7,072 bases of DNA. Origin: Sphingomonadaceae bacterium. Lineage in GTDB: Bacteria > Pseudomonadota > Alphaproteobacteria > Sphingomonadales > Sphingomonadaceae. The DNA lies in assembly GCA_947442095.1 (NCBI GenBank), contig CANEVG010000183.1, positions 1 to 7,072 on the forward strand. The letters run 5' to 3'. A program made the translations under genes and the position numbers. The notes beneath the pieces were generated by a model that ran no database searches, was not told where the DNA came from, and saw only the letters and a program-made list of their open reading frames with translations. This document shows, piece after piece, positions 5,461 to 7,072 of the stretch. Every line of letters begins with the position of its first letter. The first letter of the stretch is position 1.

Positions 5461-6447
5461 TTGAATAGCGGAGAAGTTCCGATCGCTCCTGACCGACTCA
5501 TCAATCGCCGGTGGCTGCCACTGAACGCCCTTCGTGCGTTCGAGGCGGTTGGCCGCCATATGAGTTTCACCGCTGGCGCGCAGGCCCTCACGGTTTCGCA
5601 AAGCGCGATGAGCCGCCATGTCAGCAGCCTGGAAGATCTGATCGGTCGCCCGCTGTTCGAGCGCGGGCCGAGCGGATTGAAGCTGACGCCCGCAGGCTCG
5701 ATCCTCTTGCCAGTGGTCAGCAAGTGCCTCGACCGGATGGAGCAATCCATCAACACGATCCGCAACAAGGATCTGGAGAGCCGCCCGCTCAGGCTGCATA
5801 TCCCGCCCTCGCTGCTCTATCAGAACGCGCTGCCGCTGATCCGCGATTTCCACCAGGAACATCCCGAGATCCGCATCGACGTGACGACCTCGAACGTCAC
5901 GGGTGCGCCGCGTGACGATGTCGATATGGCGATCGTGTTCGACCGGCCCAATGTCGATGACAAAGTGGCCGATCTTCTGTGGATGGTGCGCGTGGCGCCG
6001 CTATGTTCGCCCGAAACGGCAGCGGCGCATCAGGGCAAGACGCTCGAGCAGTTTCTGGGCGACAATGAGCTGCTGCATGTGAAGCTAGAGGGCGAACCAC
6101 GTGGTTTGCTATGGAGCAGCTATGCCAAGCAGCAGCGTCTGGCGATCGAAACCAACGACGGGCTGGCCTTCGACACCTCGTTTTCGGCCGTGCGCTATGC
6201 CATCGGCGCATCGGGCGTGGTGCTCGCGGATATCGACATGTTCGCCGATGAAATCACCAGCGGGCAACTGGTCATGCCCTATGACCGCGTCTCGGCCGAC
6301 GGGTTTGGATACTATCTCAAGACCCATGCGGAAGATCTAGGCGATCCTGCCATTTATTTGCTGCGAGACTGGATTATCCGGCACTTCTCGCGCGGCATGG
6401 CCAGCGATGGCACGCCGTCCCACATGGTTCCGGAAATGCGGGCCTGA
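5461..6447 (+). CDS. LysR-family transcriptional regulator (GcvA-like type), divergent from the first
   Basis: 328 residues if it starts at the TTG at 5461; no ATG or GTG is available before the DNA-binding domain. The winged helix-turn-helix spans about residues 20-79 (LNALRAFEAVGRHMSF, VSQSAMSRHVSSLEDLIG, LFERGPSGLKLTPAG). The effector domain follows from about residue 105 (LRLHIPPSLL, then DVDMAIVFDRP and AVRYAIGASGVVLADIDMF). The pattern resembles the GcvA-like subgroup rather than the neighbouring LysR, with which it shares little sequence outside the HTH, so the two are not a recent duplication. The first 19 residues are unusual; a downstream start cannot be ruled out. The gene ends 9 bases before the convergent hydrolase stop, with no terminator hairpin visible. 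Its target is unknown: the shared intergenic region, the flanking hydrolase or the catabolic operon are the candidates. Confidence 0.9.
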   Translation: MNSGEVPIAPDRLINRRWLPLNALRAFEAVGRHMSFTAGAQALTVSQSAMSRHVSSLEDLIGRPLFERGPSGLKLTPAGSILLPVVSKCLDRMEQSINTIRNKDLESRPLRLHIPPSLLYQNALPLIRDFHQEHPEIRIDVTTSNVTGAPRDDVDMAIVFDRPNVDDKVADLLWMVRVAPLCSPETAAAHQGKTLEQFLGDNELLHVKLEGEPRGLLWSSYAKQQRLAIETNDGLAFDTSFSAVRYAIGASGVVLADIDMFADEITSGQLVMPYDRVSADGFGYYLKTHAEDLGDPAIYLLRDWIIRHFSRGMASDGTPSHMVPEMRA

Positions 6448-6456
6448 CGCTTCGGC

Positions 6457-7072
6457 TTAGGGGGAGGCAGGAAGATGGCGCAGGATCAGCCCGTCTTGGT
6501 GATCCTTGACAAAGCCCTTCCATGTCGGGTTGGGGACGCCTTGGCTCACTGCGGCATAGCCCTTGGCATCGCTGATCCATTTGGCCCCATCAGCCTCTTC
6601 GGAAGGAACAGCAAGGTAGGCCGCCTTGCTGGGATCGCCCTTTAGATTGAGATCAAGAAAGGCAGTGATGAAGTGCAGTGCAACGGCATTGACCCGCTGC
6701 TTGCGCCACATGCGATCCTCGAACCAGTCGAAGTCCCACAGGGTCCCGCGCATTGCGGCAGGCGGCGGATTGGTGCCAATGGCATGCCCTGCGCCCTTCA
6801 GCGCAAGCAAATAGCGGTCTGAAGCCGTGGCGTTGCGAAAGATCGATGCTGGCCCCGGATCATATCCCACCGTGCGATCGGACGTCCCTGCAACCACCAG
6901 CAGCGGCGCGCGAATACCCGCCAGCCCTGAACCGCCCCATGCAGCCCACGGCGCGCCGCCCGCAGGCGCGATGGCGACAACGGCCTTGATCGCGCCGTCA
7001 TGCAGCGCGGCAGCATCCGCGCCGCTGCCGGTGTAGCGTTCGCTAAGCGCCGCAGGGAGGCGCTGGATGGCC
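6457..7072 (-). CDS. Alpha/beta hydrolase, dienelactone-hydrolase-like, C-terminal part
   Basis: The frame is open from the right edge (first complete codon ends at 7071) to the TAA at 6457-6459, giving about 204 residues with no start in view. The visible part begins before AIKAVVAIAPAGG, a core strand of the fold. The Asp of AGTSDRTVGYD and the His of GAGHAIG are the expected catalytic acid and histidine. The nucleophile-elbow serine should lie upstream, outside the window. The C-terminal section with WFEDRMWRKQRVNAVALHF and AFLDLNLKGD is like that of the predicted dienelactone hydrolase/platelet-activating-factor-acetylhydrolase-like group, whose substrates are mostly unknown esters or lactones. 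An internal ATG at 6897 is not a sensible start because it would remove the core strands. It is transcribed toward the second LysR gene, and no link to the operon beyond proximity is visible. Confidence 0.88.
   Translation of the reverse strand, partial: AIQRLPAALSERYTGSGADAAALHDGAIKAVVAIAPAGGAPWAAWGGSGLAGIRAPLLVVAGTSDRTVGYDPGPASIFRNATASDRYLLALKGAGHAIGTNPPPAAMRGTLWDFDWFEDRMWRKQRVNAVALHFITAFLDLNLKGDPSKAAYLAVPSEEADGAKWISDAKGYAAVSQGVPNPTWKGFVKDHQDGLILRHLPASP

Noticed and set aside
5392..5862. 156-codon - strand open frame overlapping the second LysR gene
   Set aside because: It is a shadow of the LysR HTH-coding region with no domain of its own.
6448..6456. Possible bidirectional terminator between the second LysR gene and the hydrolase
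   Set aside because: Only 9 bases separate the stops, and no stable stem with a T-run is present.

Overview
The window is GC-rich throughout, densely coded, and looks like a chromosomal catabolic locus of an alphaproteobacterium. The protein styles and gene neighbourhood fit Sphingomonadales (Novosphingobium/Sphingobium/Erythrobacter-like), but that is an impression from protein style, not a database match. No tRNA, rRNA, CRISPR array, insertion sequence or phage gene was seen.

Layout. Left edge (1-338, + strand): the C-terminal end of a GMC-family flavin oxidoreductase, whose start lies outside the window. From 4249 back to 335 (- strand) runs a very tightly packed four-gene cluster, in transcription order: a gamma-butyrobetaine-hydroxylase/TauD-type 2-oxoglutarate dioxygenase, a class II aldolase/adducin-family protein, a zinc-less medium-chain dehydrogenase/quinone-oxidoreductase-type enzyme, and a beta-hydroxyacid (3-hydroxyisobutyrate-type) dehydrogenase. 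The junctions are a 4-base overlap, a 4-base gap and a 6-base gap, so this is almost certainly one operon. Its last stop codon overlaps the stop codon of the convergent GMC gene within a shared CTAG.

Upstream of the operon on the same strand is a LysR-family regulator (4369-5337), separated from the dioxygenase by 119 bases that hold the likely operon promoter. A second, clearly different LysR-family regulator (5461-6447, + strand) is divergent from the first across an AT-rich 123-base intergenic region containing a perfect TATAAT. It converges with the C-terminal part of an alpha/beta hydrolase (dienelactone-hydrolase-like) that runs off the right edge.

How the genes may work together (inference): the dioxygenase would hydroxylate an unactivated carbon, the beta-hydroxyacid dehydrogenase and the reductase would carry out NAD(P)-linked steps on the product, and the aldolase-fold protein would cleave or rearrange an intermediate. 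The GMC enzyme and the hydrolase are plausible accessory steps, and one or both LysR proteins are the likely regulators. The dioxygenase keeps the iron triad, the 2-oxoglutarate arginine and, position for position, four aromatic residues where human gamma-butyrobetaine hydroxylase has its trimethylammonium cage. A quaternary-amine or carnitine-like substrate is therefore the most concrete hypothesis for an otherwise unassigned pathway.
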